Source: Methanococcoides sp.
Lineage (GTDB): Archaea > Halobacteriota > Methanosarcinia > Methanosarcinales > Methanosarcinaceae
Direction of reading: 5' to 3'
Assembly: GCA_021108275.1 (NCBI GenBank)
Contig: JAIORD010000028.1
Span: forward strand, 62,001 to 126,000
Length of the DNA: 64,000 bases
Shown: piece after piece, positions 54,508 through 63,358 of the stretch
Layout of the letters: the number at the start of each line of letters is the position of its first letter
Position numbering within the stretch: the stretch's first letter is position 1
The notes under the pieces: model-generated
What the model saw: the letters and a program-made list of their open reading frames with translations, nothing else
The model's database searches: none
Told to the model about the DNA's origin: nothing
Made by a program: the position numbers and the translations under genes

Positions 54508-55569
54508 ATGAGTGATAAACCGGAAAAATTTATTGACGAGAATGGACTTCGTCTTGACGGTAGGCGTGTTGATGAGATCCGCCCAATGACCGTGGAAATG
54601 GGCGTACTCTCAAGAGCAGATGGCTCTTGTTATCTTGAATGGGGTAACAACAAGGTCCTTGCGGCTGTTTATGGCCCAAGGGAACTTCACCCACGCAGGC
54701 TTCAGCGTCCAAGTGAAGCACTTGTAAGGTATAGGTATAATATGGCTGCCTTCTCTGTGGAGGATCGTATCCGTCCTGGTCCAAGCAGGAGGAGTACTGA
54801 GATCTCAAAGGTAAGCGGAGAAGCATTCGAACCTGTTGTGATGAAACAGTTCTATCCAGGTGCTGTTATTGATGTGTTTGCAGAGGTCCTTCAGGCAGAT
54901 GCAGGTACAAGGACAGCAGCTATAAATGCTGCTACACTTGCACTTGTGGATGCAGGTATTCCTATGAAAGGACTGGTTGCATCATGTGCTGTCGGAAAGG
55001 TGGATGGTCAGCTGGTGCTCGACCTTAATAAGCCTGAAGACAATTATGGTGATGCTGACCTGCCTATTGCAATGACCGAGGATGGCGAGATCACTTTACT
55101 TCAGATGGATGGTAATCTTACCGCTGATGAGATCGCTAAGGGTATCGAGATGGTCAGGAAGGGCTGTGAGCAGATATTTGCTATTCAGAAGGAAGCCCTT
55201 TTATCAAAGTTCGGTACTGCTGACGAGGAGGAGATCCTCAAAGAAGCTGAACTTCAGGCTGAGGTCGCAACCTCCGAAGATGAATCTGAGGACGTTGAAG
55301 TAATTTCTGAGACCGTTTCTGAAGCTGAGATTCAGGCTGAGGACGACGAGCTCGAGGCTGAGGATGAGGACGAGGATATCGAGCTTCAGGATGAGGCTGA
55401 GGCTTTCACAGATGACGAGGTAGGGGATGCTTCTGATGAAGCTGAGGACCTGTTCGGGGAAGATGTCTCTGAGTTCGAGATAACTGAAAACGCTGAGTCC
55501 GAGGATGACAGCTCTTCAGAACCCGAGGGCGCTGAGTCCGATGAGGATGAGGGTGAGAAAAATGAGTGA
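54508..55569 (+). CDS. rrp41: Exosome catalytic subunit Rrp41, with long acidic tail
   Basis: A 353-residue protein. The first 245 residues are a standard RNase PH-like Rrp41 (RLDGRRVDEIRPM, NMAAFSVEDRIRPGPSRRS, and the DADLPIAMT strand), the phosphorolytic subunit that degrades RNA from the 3' end. The last hundred or so residues are almost entirely Asp, Glu, Ser and Ala, unusual in length for the family. The stop overlaps the Rrp42 start by eight bases. Confidence 0.96.
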   Translation: MSDKPEKFIDENGLRLDGRRVDEIRPMTVEMGVLSRADGSCYLEWGNNKVLAAVYGPRELHPRRLQRPSEALVRYRYNMAAFSVEDRIRPGPSRRSTEISKVSGEAFEPVVMKQFYPGAVIDVFAEVLQADAGTRTAAINAATLALVDAGIPMKGLVASCAVGKVDGQLVLDLNKPEDNYGDADLPIAMTEDGEITLLQMDGNLTADEIAKGIEMVRKGCEQIFAIQKEALLSKFGTADEEEILKEAELQAEVATSEDESEDVEVISETVSEAEIQAEDDELEAEDEDEDIELQDEAEAFTDDEVGDASDEAEDLFGEDVSEFEITENAESEDDSSSEPEGAESDEDEGEKNE

Positions 55570-56341
55570 AGCTATATCAAGACTTAAGAAAGATTATTTG
55601 TTCAATCTGGCTCTCAAAGGCCAGCGTGAAGATGGTCGTGGGTTCGATGAAGTGCGTGATCTGATAGTTGAGACCAATGTCATTGATAAGGCAGAAGGCT
55701 CTGCAAAGGTCTTGCTGGGTGATACGCAGGTACTTGTCGGTATCAAACTGCAGGTAGGCTCTCCGTTCGCGGATTCTGCAGATAAGGGCGTCATTATCAC
55801 AAGTATGGAGCTTAATCCTATAGCTTCACCAAACTTCGAAGCTGGTCCACCACGAGAGAAAGCTATTGAAATGGCACGTGTGGTAGACCGCGGTATCCGT
55901 GAATCAGGCGCAATTGATTTAAACAAGTTGTGTATTACGGAAGGAGAAGAGGTCTGGATAGTTTTCATAGATGTTCATGTGCTTAACGACAGTGGTAATT
56001 TACTGGATGCTGCTTCACTCGGTGCTATTGCAGCACTTATGACGGCGACTATTCCGGGAGAACGCGAAGGTCGCGGAGGGGATGTAAAACTGCCTATCCG
56101 TGAAATGCCGGTCTCTCTCTCCTTTGTTGACATTGGAGGGGAACTTGTCATTGATGCGACCAATAATGAGGAATCTGTTAGTGATCTAAGACTCACTATA
56201 GTGACCAATCAGGATGGTTCGATCTGTGCTATGCAGAAAAGCGGTCCAGGTACGCTCTCAGAAGAGAACTTCCTGAGGTCCGTTGAAAAATCACGTGAGA
56301 TAGGAGCGCAAATCAGAGGGGAATACCTCCTCAACATCTGA
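55562..56341 (+). CDS. rrp42: Exosome subunit Rrp42
   Basis: About 259 residues of the RNase PH fold, without the catalytic set of Rrp41 but needed for the active ring. Blocks include GQREDGRGFDEVRDL and SGNLLDAASLGAIAAL. The ATG at 55562 lies inside the end of Rrp41 and has GGTGAG before it; an in-frame ATG at 55505 would only extend into the Rrp41 tail. Translation is coupled to Rrp41. Confidence 0.95.
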   Translation: MSEAISRLKKDYLFNLALKGQREDGRGFDEVRDLIVETNVIDKAEGSAKVLLGDTQVLVGIKLQVGSPFADSADKGVIITSMELNPIASPNFEAGPPREKAIEMARVVDRGIRESGAIDLNKLCITEGEEVWIVFIDVHVLNDSGNLLDAASLGAIAALMTATIPGEREGRGGDVKLPIREMPVSLSFVDIGGELVIDATNNEESVSDLRLTIVTNQDGSICAMQKSGPGTLSEENFLRSVEKSREIGAQIRGEYLLNI

Positions 56342-56434
56342 ATCGTCTCTGATTCAATGAAGGCTCGTAACGATTATACTCGATCATTATAAGCTCGATC
56401 ATAAATAGGAATCTGCTTCAAGGAGATATTTATA

Positions 56435-56722
56435 ATGGCAAAGAAATATACTAAGAAAGGACGTGTATCTAGGTCCGCAGGAAGATTTGGTACACGCTAT
56501 GGTAGAAGGGACCGAAAGTTAGTTGCTGATCTCGAAGAGAAGATGCATGCAGCACACAAATGCGCAAGCTGTGCACGCCTGACTGTAAAGAGAGTTGGGA
56601 CCGGCATCTGGAAATGTAAAAAATGTGGATATACTTTTGCAGGTGGTACTTACATCCCAGCTACAACCGTCGGTAAGACTGTGGTGAGGACTGTTAAGAA
56701 AGCCACTGAACAGGTTGAGTAA
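56435..56722 (+). CDS. rpl37ae: Ribosomal protein L37Ae
   Basis: A 95-residue zinc-ribbon protein: [22 protein letters not shown] holds the four metal ligands, and the N-terminus is basic and RNA-binding. Large ribosomal subunit. Separated from Rrp42 by 93 bases containing a repeated CTCGATCAT and a TATA-like ATAAATAG, so an internal promoter may boost the ribosomal and RNA polymerase genes. Confidence 0.96.
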
Positions 56723-56727
56723 TCAAT

Positions 56728-56868
56728 ATGGACTATAAGTGTACACGATGCAAGCGGCCAGTCGAGATCGACTATGGATATACTGGTATTCGCTGTCCGT
56801 ACTGCGGGCACCGTATACTTGTAAAAGAAAGACCGCAATCATCGATCAAAAAGGTTAAGGTCGAGTAA
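56728..56868 (+). CDS. rpoP: RNA polymerase subunit P (Rpb12-like), 46 aa
   Basis: Forty-six residues with a zinc ribbon (CTRC and CPYCGHRIL) and a lysine-rich end (SSIKKVKVE). It is the small RNA polymerase subunit that bridges the larger ones. It starts five bases after L37Ae ends, and the Brix gene starts six bases after it, so it is deep in the operon. Confidence 0.95.
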
Positions 56869-56874
56869 GAAGTC

Positions 56875-57342
56875 ATGCTAATCACTTCTTCTCGCAAACC
56901 TTCAGCCAATACTCGCACTATGTGCAAGTATTTGGCATCTTTTTTTAATTGCGAATATGTTGCCCGTGGAAAAACGGGTCTAATGGACATCATCAACTTG
57001 TGTGAAGATGGTCTGTTGATGGTCATAGGTGATTATCACGGAAGTCCTGGTAGCATTATGTTCTATGATGGCGAGGGCGCTGAACTGTTATCGATCCATC
57101 TGAGCGTATTTTACCCCGACGGTTACAAATATGTTCCTCTTAAGGCGCTGGAGCCTTCAATAAATGGTGATGGCGAGCTGTCCGAGTTGCTTTCCTATTA
57201 TCTCGATATTCCTGAAGGGGAATGTTATTACGATTCAAAATGTCTTATTGCCAGCGATGATCATCTTGAATTCATTTATCTTGATAATCTGCTTTTTAGG
57301 CTAAATATCAAAAATTATCGCAAAATGGGGATATCTGAATGA
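56875..57342 (+). CDS. Brix-domain ribosome biogenesis protein
   Basis: A 155-residue archaeal single-domain Brix/IMP4-like protein; the start MLITSSRKPSANTRTM is the family hallmark. It should bind rRNA during ribosome assembly. It lies six bases after RpoP and overlaps Pcc1 by four. Confidence 0.9.
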   Translation: MLITSSRKPSANTRTMCKYLASFFNCEYVARGKTGLMDIINLCEDGLLMVIGDYHGSPGSIMFYDGEGAELLSIHLSVFYPDGYKYVPLKALEPSINGDGELSELLSYYLDIPEGECYYDSKCLIASDDHLEFIYLDNLLFRLNIKNYRKMGISE

Positions 57343-57593
57343 AAATGGCTTCTGAATCTGTTTTTGTAACAGAGAATGCAGAGGCTATATATCGTTGCAT
57401 CTTACCTGAACTTGGGACCATGATCTCAGAACGTTCTATTGTGGATGTAAATGTCAGTAATGATTCCCTTGTGATGAATATCACTGCTGATGACATCATA
57501 TCAATGCGTTCCACACTCAACACCTGGCTTCGTCTGATACAAATAGCACATGATGTATGTGCTGTCGGTAAGAATGCCAGAAATGGTGTATGA
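57339..57593 (+). CDS. pcc1: KEOPS complex subunit Pcc1
   Basis: An 84-residue dimerisation subunit of KEOPS, which makes the universal t6A at tRNA position 37. The pattern of two strands and the helix SMRSTLNTWLRLIQIA is characteristic. Start overlaps the Brix stop (ATGA). Confidence 0.9.
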   Translation: MKMASESVFVTENAEAIYRCILPELGTMISERSIVDVNVSNDSLVMNITADDIISMRSTLNTWLRLIQIAHDVCAVGKNARNGV

Positions 57594-57677
57594 GATACCC
57601 TGCTTTTTATTTTGATGGACCTTGGATAGAAACATTAAAATCATTTCAGGTTTATTGACTGGTCAGGTGAAACCAAT

Positions 57678-58031
57678 ATGAGTTCAGAAATACCCCCACA
57701 AGTACAGAATCAGCTTGCACAGTTGCAGCAGGTTCAGCAGCAGGCGCAGGCTCTTGCTATGCAGAAGAACCAGATGGAATCTATGAAGAAAGAGTCTGAA
57801 ATGGCACTGGAAGAGCTTGAAAAGCTTTCCGATGATGCTGTTGTCTACAGGGCTGTAGGTGACCTTCAGATCCAGTCAAACAAGGATGATACTGTCACAA
57901 AGCTGAAAGAGAGACTTGAGACACTTTCACTTAGGCTTCAGTCCATCACACGCCAGGAAGAGCGCATCTCAAAGCGTTTTACCCAGCTTCAGGAACAACT
58001 TAAGCAGGCAATGGGTACTCAGGGACAGTGA
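57678..58031 (+). CDS. pfdB: Prefoldin subunit beta
   Basis: A 117-residue two-helix coiled-coil protein with the short central hairpin (VVYRAVGDLQIQ). It forms the jellyfish-shaped hexamer with the alpha subunit and passes unfolded chains to the thermosome. Start ATG at 57678 follows GGTGA. It ends the superoperon as seen here. Confidence 0.94.
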   Translation: MSSEIPPQVQNQLAQLQQVQQQAQALAMQKNQMESMKKESEMALEELEKLSDDAVVYRAVGDLQIQSNKDDTVTKLKERLETLSLRLQSITRQEERISKRFTQLQEQLKQAMGTQGQ

Positions 58032-58092
58032 TCCTTGTAAACCCTCCTTTATCCTTTTCAGGCGATACTGTTTGAATGGATGAGAGGTAGCA

Positions 58093-59058
58093 ATGCAGGT
58101 TGACGAAGCTGGATTCTACAACCGTCTCCTAGATTATCACAATATCCTATACCTCTGCCATCGAAATGCCGATCCGGACGCCATAAGTAGTGCATTTGCA
58201 TTATCTGAGGCTATCGGAGGCAAAGTGGGGCTTGTGGATGGCTGTAACAGAGTTGCAGCATTACTTGTTGATAAACTGGAGATAGATGTAATAGATAATC
58301 CTGATCCTAAAGATTATGATCTGGTAGTGGTCGTAGACACATCTACCAGCGCACAGCTCAATGATATTAAACTTACCAACTATTGTGTAATAGATCATCA
58401 TGCAACTACTGCACTGACAGAGAACGCGTCTTTTTATCTTCACCGTAATGCCACATCAGTAGCGGAGATTGTCTATGATGTTCTGAAATGCATGGGTGCA
58501 CCTATAATGCATCGCATGGCTCTCGGACTCATGGCCGGGGTCGTGACAGATACAGGTCATTTCAAGCATGCAACGAGCAGGACGTTCAAGACATTTTCTG
58601 AGATAATCGATTCAAGTGGTGTCGAATATGCAGAAGTGCTCGACCTTATGGCATCAACACCTCAGGATGTCTCCATGAGGATCGCAATGCTTAAAACCGC
58701 ATCACGGGCAGACGTTGAACGTGTCGGTGATTGGCTGGTCGTTACTTCGAACGTAAGTTCCTTTGGTGGTTCTGCTTCTTCCATGCTTATCAATATCGGT
58801 GGAGATGTTGCTTTTGTAGGCACTGCAAGATCCGATAACATAAGAGTAAGCGGTCGCGCCAAACGCGATGCTGTCAATGCAGGTGTTAATCTTGGCAAGA
58901 TCATGGAAGAGATCAGTAGCCACTACGATGGAACCGGTGGCGGTCATGCAGGTGCAGCAGGGATAGATGTTGTAGCTGATATGGACACTATTCTCTTCGA
59001 GTGCGTTGAGTTGGTGAAAGAAATTTTGAGAACTAAGAAAAACCCGTTGAGTCTATAA
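58093..59058 (+). CDS. DHH-family phosphoesterase
   Basis: A 321-residue enzyme with the DHH domain (RNADPDAISSAFAL, DTS, and DHHATTAL) and a DHHA1 domain (GTGGGHAGAAG). It is manganese-dependent and acts on small phosphodiesters or short RNA (nano-RNase/c-di-AMP type). Exact substrate not resolved. It stands between prefoldin and PaaK with 61 bases before it. Confidence 0.9.
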   Translation: MQVDEAGFYNRLLDYHNILYLCHRNADPDAISSAFALSEAIGGKVGLVDGCNRVAALLVDKLEIDVIDNPDPKDYDLVVVVDTSTSAQLNDIKLTNYCVIDHHATTALTENASFYLHRNATSVAEIVYDVLKCMGAPIMHRMALGLMAGVVTDTGHFKHATSRTFKTFSEIIDSSGVEYAEVLDLMASTPQDVSMRIAMLKTASRADVERVGDWLVVTSNVSSFGGSASSMLINIGGDVAFVGTARSDNIRVSGRAKRDAVNAGVNLGKIMEEISSHYDGTGGGHAGAAGIDVVADMDTILFECVELVKEILRTKKNPLSL

Positions 59059-59076
59059 GTGGTTGTAACAAACCAC
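59059..59076 (+). promoter_or_regulatory. Small hairpin after the DHH gene
   Basis: GTGGTT and AACCAC form six perfect pairs with a six-base loop, starting one base after the stop. No T-run follows, so it may be an RNA-processing or attenuation signal before PaaK rather than a full terminator. Confidence 0.35.
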
Positions 59077-59108
59077 CATCAGTATTGATCGACAATAGCG
59101 TGATAAAT

Positions 59109-60413
59109 ATGATAGAATATTGGAATCCACAGATCGAGAGAATGCCTGTTGAAGAGTTGAAGGATATACAGGGGGAGAAGTTATGCAACCTCGTAAAATA
59201 TGTCTATGAGCATTCTCCATTTTATAGAAAACGATTTGATGATGCAGGAATAAGGCCAGAGGACATCAAGAGTCTCGATGATGTCACGAAGCTTCCTTTC
59301 ACGTACAAAAAGGACCTGAGGGATACGTATCCCACAGGTATGTTCTGTGTTCCCAATAACAAACTTGTACGTTTTCATGTATCATCCGGTACTACCGGAA
59401 AACCCACAGTTGTCGGTTATACTGATAATGACATAAAGGCATGGACCACATCCCTTGCCCGTGCCATGACATCGATTGGTGTCGGACGTGACGATATCAT
59501 GCAGATAGGTTATGGCTATGGCCTTTTCACAGGCGGTCTGGGTATGCACTATGGTGCAGAAGAGACCGGTTGTACGGTATTGCCTGCAAGTTCCGGTAAC
59601 ACTGACAGGCAGATCGAACTGATGCAGGATCTCGGCACAACCGTTATCGGTTGTACTCCTTCATATTTCCTCTTCATGATAGAAGCTGCAAAGAGTGCAG
59701 GCATAAGCTTCCAGGATGATACTGATCTGCGTGTAGGCGTTTTCGGTGCTGAACCCTGGTCCGAAGAAATGCGTAAGAGGATAGAGGAGTCGGCAGGTAT
59801 CAAAGCCTACGATATCTTCGGTACATCCGAACTTAGTGGTCCTCTCTTTACGGAATGTCGGGAACAGAAAGGTATTCACATCTGGGCAGACCAGTTCCTT
59901 GTTGAGGTAATAGATCCTGGTACAGGTGAACCTGTGCCAAACGGCGAGCGCGGTGAACTTGTGATAACCACACTTGTAAAGGAAGCATTGCCACTCATAC
60001 GATACCGCATAGGTGACATCACTGTACTGAACTGGGATGAATGTGAATGTGGGAGGACACATCCACGTATCATGCGTGTTCTTGGTCGTGCAGATGATAT
60101 GCTCATTGTCCGTGGTATCAATGTGTTCCCCGGACAGGTCGAGTCTGTGCTTATGAAGATACCCGAAGTTGGCGAACACTTCATGATCATCGTAGACAGG
60201 ATAAATGAACTTGATCTCATGAAGGTGCAGATAGAGATGACCGATGTGGGATTCAGTGACAAGGTCAATGATATCATCAACCTGGAGAAAAAGGTGGCAT
60301 CAGCCCTTAAGGGTGTGTTGAACATTGCTGTTAAGGTGGAACTTGTGGAACACGGTTCATTACCACGTTCTATGGGCAAGGCAAAGAAAGTGATCGATAA
60401 CAGAAAGTTATAA
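59109..60413 (+). CDS. paaK: Phenylacetate-CoA ligase family enzyme
   Basis: About 434 residues, AMP-forming ligase of the PaaK group. Motifs: SSGTTGKPTVVGYT (P-loop-like), YDIFGTSELSGP and IRYRIGD. It activates arylacetates such as phenylacetate or indoleacetate with CoA. Starts at TTG 59085, GTG 59100 and ATG 59109 are in frame; the ATG gives the usual MIEYWNPQIERM. It is followed after 43 bases by the ACT-domain gene. Confidence 0.9.
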   Translation: MIEYWNPQIERMPVEELKDIQGEKLCNLVKYVYEHSPFYRKRFDDAGIRPEDIKSLDDVTKLPFTYKKDLRDTYPTGMFCVPNNKLVRFHVSSGTTGKPTVVGYTDNDIKAWTTSLARAMTSIGVGRDDIMQIGYGYGLFTGGLGMHYGAEETGCTVLPASSGNTDRQIELMQDLGTTVIGCTPSYFLFMIEAAKSAGISFQDDTDLRVGVFGAEPWSEEMRKRIEESAGIKAYDIFGTSELSGPLFTECREQKGIHIWADQFLVEVIDPGTGEPVPNGERGELVITTLVKEALPLIRYRIGDITVLNWDECECGRTHPRIMRVLGRADDMLIVRGINVFPGQVESVLMKIPEVGEHFMIIVDRINELDLMKVQIEMTDVGFSDKVNDIINLEKKVASALKGVLNIAVKVELVEHGSLPRSMGKAKKVIDNRKL

Positions 60414-60456
60414 GCTTTAGAAGACATCATTTAAATTAGGATATGGGGCTGATCTC

Positions 60457-60894
60457 ATGGAAGATAAAATGATCAAACAGATTTCATTATTTGCAGAGAA
60501 CAAGCCGGGGAGGCTTGCAAGCGTTTCTGACAAGTTCAAAGGTGCCGGTATTAACATCCGGGCGTTCACCATTGCTGAAGCAGGCGATTTCGGTATAATC
60601 CGAATGGTGGTCGATGATCCTGATCTGGCTCACAAGGTACTGCATGATTCCGGATTTACCGTCTCGGAGACCAATGTCCTTGGTGTGGAGATGGAAGACG
60701 TGCCCGGTCAGCTTGGTATGATCGCAGAGGTTCTTGGTGAGAAGGATATCAACATCGATTACGCTTATGCTTTCGTTACCCGAACCGAGAAAGCTTTCCT
60801 CATTGTCCGCGTCAGTGATATTAGGGGCGCTGTCAAGGTCCTTGGTGATGCGAAGATAAAGCTTCTGGACATGAGTGACGTTCAGAATATCTGA
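60457..60894 (+). CDS. ACT-domain protein (two ACT modules)
   Basis: A 145-residue protein of two tandem ACT domains (FAENKPGRLASVSDKF and MEDVPGQLGMIAEVL). ACT domains bind amino acids and regulate enzymes. It is a frequent neighbour of PaaK in archaea, so it probably senses an aromatic amino acid to control arylacetate handling. Strong hairpin terminator after the stop. Confidence 0.88.
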   Translation: MEDKMIKQISLFAENKPGRLASVSDKFKGAGINIRAFTIAEAGDFGIIRMVVDDPDLAHKVLHDSGFTVSETNVLGVEMEDVPGQLGMIAEVLGEKDINIDYAYAFVTRTEKAFLIVRVSDIRGAVKVLGDAKIKLLDMSDVQNI

Positions 60895-60903
60895 TACTGG
60901 AAA

Positions 60904-60937
60904 ATGCACCTTTTGGTGCATATTCTATCTTTTTTTT
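60904..60937 (+). terminator. Hairpin terminator after the ACT gene
   Basis: ATGCACC-TTTT-GGTGCAT is a perfect seven-pair stem with a four-base loop, followed by a run of eight T. Confidence 0.85.
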
Positions 60938-60993
60938 AAATTTTACTTTCTGTAGACCACTAACGTTTTATATGATTCTTCCAAATTTTGTTC

Positions 60994-61344
60994 ATGGATG
61001 ATACTGCTATAAAAAGTAAGGAAGCGTCATTGAAAGAGAAACTTCATGGAGCACACACTACTGTCATTGGTGAACGTCAGGGTAAAAAGATCCTTGGCAT
61101 CATCAGTCAGCATGAAAAGGTCAAGGGCATCGTCCCTTCCGTGATCACTGTTAGGGGTAAGAGCTCTCCTGGTGGGAATCTGAACGCAAAAGTGCTTCCA
61201 CACCCCGATGAGCATGGAAATCTCCGTCTTCTTCTGTCCCATGGGACCTCAGCTCAGGAAATCAGGATTGTTACAACGGTTGCTACCCGTGAAGAAGGGG
61301 AACCTTTGATGGAAGAGCTTAATGCTATGCTTTTCGATATCTGA
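60994..61344 (+). CDS. DUF2103-like protein (predicted metal-binding)
   Basis: About 116 residues. The core HEKVKGIVPSVITVRGKSSPGG, then SAQEIRIVTTVATREEGE, resembles the DUF2103 family, annotated as a predicted metal-binding protein; I see no clear ligand set. The ATG at 60994 is preferred over the TTG at 60988. It is followed 16 bases later by the methanogenesis marker gene and is probably in its operon. Confidence 0.6.
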   Translation: MDDTAIKSKEASLKEKLHGAHTTVIGERQGKKILGIISQHEKVKGIVPSVITVRGKSSPGGNLNAKVLPHPDEHGNLRLLLSHGTSAQEIRIVTTVATREEGEPLMEELNAMLFDI

Positions 61345-61360
61345 TGGCAAGGTGTGATCG

Positions 61361-62338
61361 ATGTTTATCGGAGTTGACCACGGAACTAACGCAATGCGTT
61401 TTGCCGGGATCTGTGAAGGAACTGTACGAACATTTGAAATGCCGCGTACAGAGGTCTCCTGCATGTCCGAGGCTCAGATAATCGATTCGATCACTTCTCA
61501 TCTTGATATCGGAATATCTGATATAGAACTTGCAGCTGTCACCTATTCTATGGGTGATGGTATTGTAAGCATCGAGGATATGGACAATGTCAATTCCAGG
61601 GGCGTTTTGAGCATAGAAGGTGTCGGTAAAAAGACCGGAGCCGGAACGCTTGTTTTCGATGCCATAAGGAACTCTTCCATCCCTGCTGTCCTCATTCCTG
61701 GAATTCATGCAAAAAGCAATACTGATCCACGTTTGAACGTTTTTTCTCATTCCACAAGTCCTGAAAAGATAGGCATAGCCTACAATGCCAAATGCAAGGG
61801 CATAGATGACCTTGTGGTCTCAGACATAAGTTCCAACACGGTTACAGTGGGTGTTTGTGATGGTAAGCTCATAGGTGCTATCGATGCCTGTATCTTTGCA
61901 CCGGGAACTCGACATGGTCCGCTCGATCTTGAGGCTATACGGGATGTCGATGCGGGTAAATGCAGTGCCAATGAAGCTTTCATAAATGCAGGTGTGCTGA
62001 AACACACTCCTTATTCAGGTAACGATGAACTTCTTGAGGCTGCAGCCAATGGTGAAAGTGCTGCCATCCTGGCACTGGACCAGATCGCTTTATTCGCATC
62101 AATGGAAATTGCAGCAATGCAGGTCCTGATGAAAGATCACGGTTCATATGGCAAGGTCTTCCTTGCAGGTTCAGTTGGTGAAGTTGACTACGTTGCTGAA
62201 AGAATAGGTTCTCATCTTGACCTGAAGCCCGAACTGCTCGGTAAATGGAGTGCTGCCATAGGCTGTGCTGAGATAGCACGTGATATTGCAGGCGGTGTAA
62301 GGACCATTCTTGGGCTTGATGTCAATTTTAAGGTATAA
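61361..62338 (+). CDS. Methanogenesis marker protein 12 (ASKHA fold)
   Basis: A 325-residue member of TIGR03281. Start MFIGVDHGTNAMRFAG and the phosphate-loop segments GDGIVSIEDM and SVGEVDYVAERIG fit an actin/hexokinase/Hsp70 superfamily ATPase. It is found almost only in methanogens; the reaction is not known. Its presence supports a methanogenic host. Confidence 0.88.
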   Translation: MFIGVDHGTNAMRFAGICEGTVRTFEMPRTEVSCMSEAQIIDSITSHLDIGISDIELAAVTYSMGDGIVSIEDMDNVNSRGVLSIEGVGKKTGAGTLVFDAIRNSSIPAVLIPGIHAKSNTDPRLNVFSHSTSPEKIGIAYNAKCKGIDDLVVSDISSNTVTVGVCDGKLIGAIDACIFAPGTRHGPLDLEAIRDVDAGKCSANEAFINAGVLKHTPYSGNDELLEAAANGESAAILALDQIALFASMEIAAMQVLMKDHGSYGKVFLAGSVGEVDYVAERIGSHLDLKPELLGKWSAAIGCAEIARDIAGGVRTILGLDVNFKV

Positions 62339-62397
62339 GGTCGTTAATGGCCTGAAAATCTCAATTGCCTTTGTTTTTCCCTTTCTTTATTCTTTCC

Positions 62398-63189
62398 TCA
62401 ATATAGTTCTGGTCTGCGATCATCGAAAATTGGTATTGATTTTCTTGTTTTTCTCATAAGGGATGTATCAATTTCCGCTATGATCACACATTCCTCATCC
62501 TTTGCACCTGACATTATGTTTCCAAGGGAGTCAATTATCATAGTGCCTCCAAAGAAGGTGGAATTAGGGTCTGAACCGGATCGATTGCAGGCAATGTGGA
62601 ATATCTGATTTTCAATGGCACGTGCAGTGGCAAGCGTTCTCCATTGCTGCTCCCTTGGGTTCGGGAACTCGGCAATGGTTATAAGTATGTCAGCTCCTGA
62701 AAGACAAAGCTTCCTTGCTATTTCAGGGAACCTTATCTCATAGCATATTTGTAACCCAATTGTCAGGTCCCGTCCTTTAAGATGTATCGGTTCGATGGTA
62801 TCTCCTGATGTGAAATATCTTTTTTCCTTTCCGAAAGGATGTGTCTTTGTGTAGGTCCCGACAAGTTCTCCATCTTCCAGGCAAAAGCCCAGATTTGTAT
62901 ATGTTTCTCTGTTCTCAGAGCTGTGTTTTTCGATTATGGAGCCTATCATGATGCATTTGTTCTTTTTTGAGAATGCTGCTAGTTCTTCAATTGTGGGATA
63001 TGGACTTGATTCTGATGCCTTCTCAAGGTCTTCATAGCAAAAGCCCGTGGAGAAAACTTCTGGAAGGATGATAATATCAGCACCTTTTGAAACGGCTTCT
63101 TCTGAGAAACGAAGGGCCTTTTCGATGTTCTTTTGTTTATTGCAATGACAAATATCCATCTGTATGGCTGCAATTTTGATTGGTTCCAC
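62398..63189 (-). CDS. Carbon-nitrogen hydrolase (nitrilase/omega-amidase family)
   Basis: A 263-residue enzyme with the catalytic triad at E44 (ILPEVF), K115 (TKTHPFGKEKR) and C149 (LQICYEIRFPE). It hydrolyses amides; the omega-amidase subgroup recycles 2-oxoglutaramate-like compounds. Substrate not certain. The gene is convergent with marker 12 and divergent from the Dus-like gene. Confidence 0.88.
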   Translation of the reverse strand: MEPIKIAAIQMDICHCNKQKNIEKALRFSEEAVSKGADIIILPEVFSTGFCYEDLEKASESSPYPTIEELAAFSKKNKCIMIGSIIEKHSSENRETYTNLGFCLEDGELVGTYTKTHPFGKEKRYFTSGDTIEPIHLKGRDLTIGLQICYEIRFPEIARKLCLSGADILITIAEFPNPREQQWRTLATARAIENQIFHIACNRSGSDPNSTFFGGTMIIDSLGNIMSGAKDEECVIIAEIDTSLMRKTRKSIPIFDDRRPELY

Positions 63190-63287
63190 TTTATAGCCTC
63201 TTTTTCTGATATTTGATGTTATTATCTGCTAGTAATGTTGGTACTATTATCGGTCCTTTGTCGTCTGTATCTATCTATTTACCTAAC

Positions 63288-63305
63288 GTTACATTAATAT
63301 GTAAC
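63288..63305. promoter_or_regulatory. Inverted repeat GTTACAT-4-ATGTAAC, likely operator
   Basis: Perfect seven-base arms around TAAT lie in the 169-base gap between two divergent genes, about 54 bases before the GTG of the Dus-like gene. This is the geometry of a dimeric repressor site. Confidence 0.45.
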
Positions 63306-63358
63306 TACTTTCTTCTACAGCGCAAGATATACTAAATCATTTGAATGAGGCTATTATT

